Below, one piece after another: positions 62,290 through 64,000 of a stretch of DNA of 64,000 nt. Under the pieces are notes generated by a model that saw only the letters and a list, made by a program, of their open reading frames with translations, did no database searches and was not told the origin of the DNA. The stretch lies in the NCBI RefSeq assembly GCF_014174395.1, contig NZ_JABEQD010000008.1, forward strand, positions 62,001-126,000, in the 5' to 3' direction. The stretch's first letter is position 1; each line of letters begins with the position of its first letter. The position numbers and the translations under genes were made by a program. This DNA is from Gluconacetobacter aggeris (GTDB lineage Bacteria; Pseudomonadota; Alphaproteobacteria; Acetobacterales; Acetobacteraceae).

Positions 62290-63596
62290 AAGGCCGGCCT
62301 GTAGGTAGCACGCTGCCGGCCAGCCTGTATGCCGACACAGCCCGGCCAGCGGTGCCAACACCGCCGCTGGCGGGGGAGACCCGTGCCCAGACCGTGCTGA
62401 TCGGCGGCGGCTTTACGGCGCTGTCGGCGGCGCTGCATCTGGCCGAAGCCGGCCATGCCGTGGCGGTGCTGGAGACCCATGAGCCCGGCTGGGGCGCCTC
62501 GGGGCGCAATGGCGGGCAGGTCAATCCGGGCCTGAAGACCCTGCCATCGGAGGTCGAACGCCATTTCGGCCCGGAGCGCGGGGCGCGGCTGGCCGAGGCG
62601 GCCTGGACGGCGCCCGACCTGGTGTTCGATCTGATCGCACGCCACGGCATCGACTGCGCTGCCTTACGCGGTGGTACCGTGCGGGCGGCCACGGCCGACT
62701 CCCAGATTCGCGCCCTGCGGCAACTGGCCGAGGAATGCACCGCGCGTGGCGGGGATGTCGCCTGGCTGAACGAGGCGGAGACCGCCGCCCGCACCGGCAC
62801 GGCCCATTATCGCGCGGCCCTGCTGGACCGGCGGGGTGGGCAGGTGAATCCGCTGGGTCTGGCGCGCGGCATGGCCGAGGCCGCCATGGCCCATGGCGCC
62901 GCGATTCATGGTGGCAGCCGCGCCCTGTCGGTGCGCCGCGATGGCGGACGCTGGCGGGTAGGCACGCGGCATGGCGCGGTGCTGGCCGACCGCGTGGTCT
63001 TTGCCACCAACGGCTATGCAGACCGGCTGTGGAACCGGTTGCGCCGGACCGTGGTGCCGGTCACCAGCGCCATCATCGCCAGCGCCCCCCTGCCGCCCGA
63101 AGCCCGCGCCCGCATCCTGGCGTCGCGCGAGGTGCTGTATGAACTGGGCGAGATCACGACCTATTACCGGATCGACGATGCGGGGCGGCTGCTGATCGGC
63201 GGCCGGTCGACGCTGGGCGAGCGCGACGGGCCGGATGCCTTTCCGTTCCTGCGCCGGCAGGCGCTTGCCCTGTGGCCCTTCCTGCGCGATGTGCGCTGGA
63301 CCCATGGCTGGAACGGCCATGTGGCGGTCACGATGGATCATTACCCGCACTGGCACGAACCGCTGCCGGGCATCATCGCCTGTCTGGGCTATAACGGCCG
63401 GGGCGTCGCGATGGCGACGGTGCTGGGACGCGAAGTGGCCCGCCGCGCGCTGGGCGCCGGCACCGAAGACCTCCTGCTGCCGCCGGGACCGATCCGGTCG
63501 ATCCCGTTCCATGATGCCTGGCCGCTGGGGGTCACGGCGAAGGTGTTGCAGGGGCGGGTTGTCGATGCGTTGGCGCGAAGGGTCTTCTTTTTCTGA
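62286..63596 (+). CDS. FAD-dependent amine oxidoreductase (PuuB-like)
   Basis: A 436-residue FAD enzyme starting at GTG 62286 that overlaps the dehydrogenase stop. SLYADTARPAVPTPPLAGET then TVLIGGGFTALSAALHLAEAGHAVAVLE and GWGASGRNGGQVNPGLK are the pattern of gamma-glutamylputrescine oxidoreductases. GRLLIGGRSTLGERDG, WNGHVAVTMDHYPHWHEP and LGYNGRGVAMATVLGREVA close the fold. The order ATP-grasp, alpha-E, aldehyde dehydrogenase, oxidase implies the oxidase acts on an amide-capped amine. The 3' end overlaps a hairpin. Confidence 0.9.
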   Translation: MKGRPVGSTLPASLYADTARPAVPTPPLAGETRAQTVLIGGGFTALSAALHLAEAGHAVAVLETHEPGWGASGRNGGQVNPGLKTLPSEVERHFGPERGARLAEAAWTAPDLVFDLIARHGIDCAALRGGTVRAATADSQIRALRQLAEECTARGGDVAWLNEAETAARTGTAHYRAALLDRRGGQVNPLGLARGMAEAAMAHGAAIHGGSRALSVRRDGGRWRVGTRHGAVLADRVVFATNGYADRLWNRLRRTVVPVTSAIIASAPLPPEARARILASREVLYELGEITTYYRIDDAGRLLIGGRSTLGERDGPDAFPFLRRQALALWPFLRDVRWTHGWNGHVAVTMDHYPHWHEPLPGIIACLGYNGRGVAMATVLGREVARRALGAGTEDLLLPPGPIRSIPFHDAWPLGVTAKVLQGRVVDALARRVFFF

Positions 63597-63705
63597 AGAA
63601 AAAGAAGCAAAAAGACTTTCGATCCGTTCAGGGCCATCGCCTGCTCCAGCAAAAAACGCCTGAACGAATCAAAAAGTTTTTTGGTTCTTTTTTTCAAAAA
63701 AGAAC
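63584..63705. terminator. AU-rich hairpins closing the oxidase operon
   Basis: CTTCTTTTTC/GAAAAAGAAG (63584-63607, TGAA loop) overlaps the oxidase stop. CGTTCAGG/CCTGAACG brackets 63630-63668 approximately, and GTTCTTTTTT/AAAAAAGAAC (63684-63705) follows. The first and last have U-rich stems, so they may terminate on both strands. Confidence 0.55.
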
Positions 63706-63757
63706 GAAGAATCCCGCCTCGCGCACCGCTGAAGAGCAGAGAGAACCGGGCCGCGAC

Positions 63758-64000
63758 ATGACCCCTCCCAGGCAGATCCCGACCGCCGACCCGCTTGTGC
63801 GCTTCGCGCCCGCGACCCGCGCATGGTTCGGCACGGCGTTCGCCGCTCCAACGGCGGTGCAGACGGCAGCATGGACGGTCATCGGCGGTGGAGAGAATGC
63901 GCTGGTGATTGCGCCGACCGGCTCGGGCAAGACCCTGGCCGCGTTCCTGCATGCGATCGACCGGCTGTTCCGCGAGCGCGAAGCGGAGACGACATCCGCG
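63758..64000 (+). CDS. Lhr-type DEAD/DEAH-box helicase, N-terminal part (3' end outside window)
   Basis: The first 81 residues of a superfamily 2 helicase: RFAPATRAWFGTAFAAPTAVQTAAW then the Walker A in APTGSGKTLAAFLHAIDRLF. PTAVQ...W is the Q-motif region and SGKTLAAFL is typical of Lhr-family proteins, which unwind nucleic acids with ATP. The rest lies beyond the window. Confidence 0.88.
   Translation, partial: MTPPRQIPTADPLVRFAPATRAWFGTAFAAPTAVQTAAWTVIGGGENALVIAPTGSGKTLAAFLHAIDRLFREREAETTSA

Overview
This is a GC-rich bacterial chromosome segment, most likely from an acetic acid bacterium (Acetobacteraceae, Gluconacetobacter-like). That guess rests on overall gene style: very high third-position GC, GTG/TTG starts, osmoregulated periplasmic glucan genes, Tat-exported oxidoreductases and GC-rich intergenic hairpins. 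I could not test it by search. There are about 58 real or recognisably broken genes, one tRNA (Gly, anticodon GCC), one intact IS256-family element and several IS remnants.

Region by region. 1-17 kb is housekeeping and envelope: opgGH (periplasmic glucan synthesis), a ModE-type regulator, a GNAT acetyltransferase, a degP / FUSC-type membrane protein / mannitol-type dehydrogenase operon, opgC with a coupled SGNH hydrolase, the Fe-S carrier mrp, a TerB-DnaJ protein, and a tightly overlapping queuosine operon queA-tgt-queG with a small ribbon-helix-helix gene. 17-21 kb holds small accessory genes, a decayed amidase and an RcnB-like repeat protein. 21-35 kb is a catabolic island for an amino compound: two aminotransferases, an Asp/Glu-type racemase, an SDR, a D-2-hydroxyacid dehydrogenase, a polar amino acid ABC transporter, a DadA-like FAD enzyme, an MFS exporter, a LysR regulator and a RidA enamine deaminase, followed by an AbrB-family permease and a deletion scar joining a truncated flavin monooxygenase to the tail of an MFS transporter. 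35-44 kb has a TonB-dependent receptor, gene debris, a Tat-exported FAD oxidoreductase, dapB, tRNA-Gly, a YbbN-like thioredoxin, a LON-domain protein, a Trm112-like protein and panC.

44-63.6 kb is the most interesting part. It holds two versions of the circularly permuted ATP-grasp / alpha-E / transglutaminase-like peptidase system: a fused ATP-grasp-alpha-E protein with a small transglutaminase and a zinc peptidase, and a split ATP-grasp plus alpha-E pair diverging from a large transglutaminase-DUF2126 protein. The split pair is translationally coupled to an aldehyde dehydrogenase and an FAD amine oxidase that look like the PuuC/PuuB steps of gamma-glutamylated polyamine breakdown. Between the two halves sits about 5 kb of AT-richer foreign DNA (49.6-54.4 kb). 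It contains IS256, IS5 and IS3 remnants, a putative PD-(D/E)XK-type nuclease resembling DUF6615 and an ApeA-like HEPN protein, so it looks like a small defence/mobile island inserted into an older same-strand gene array. The window ends in the start of an Lhr-type helicase.
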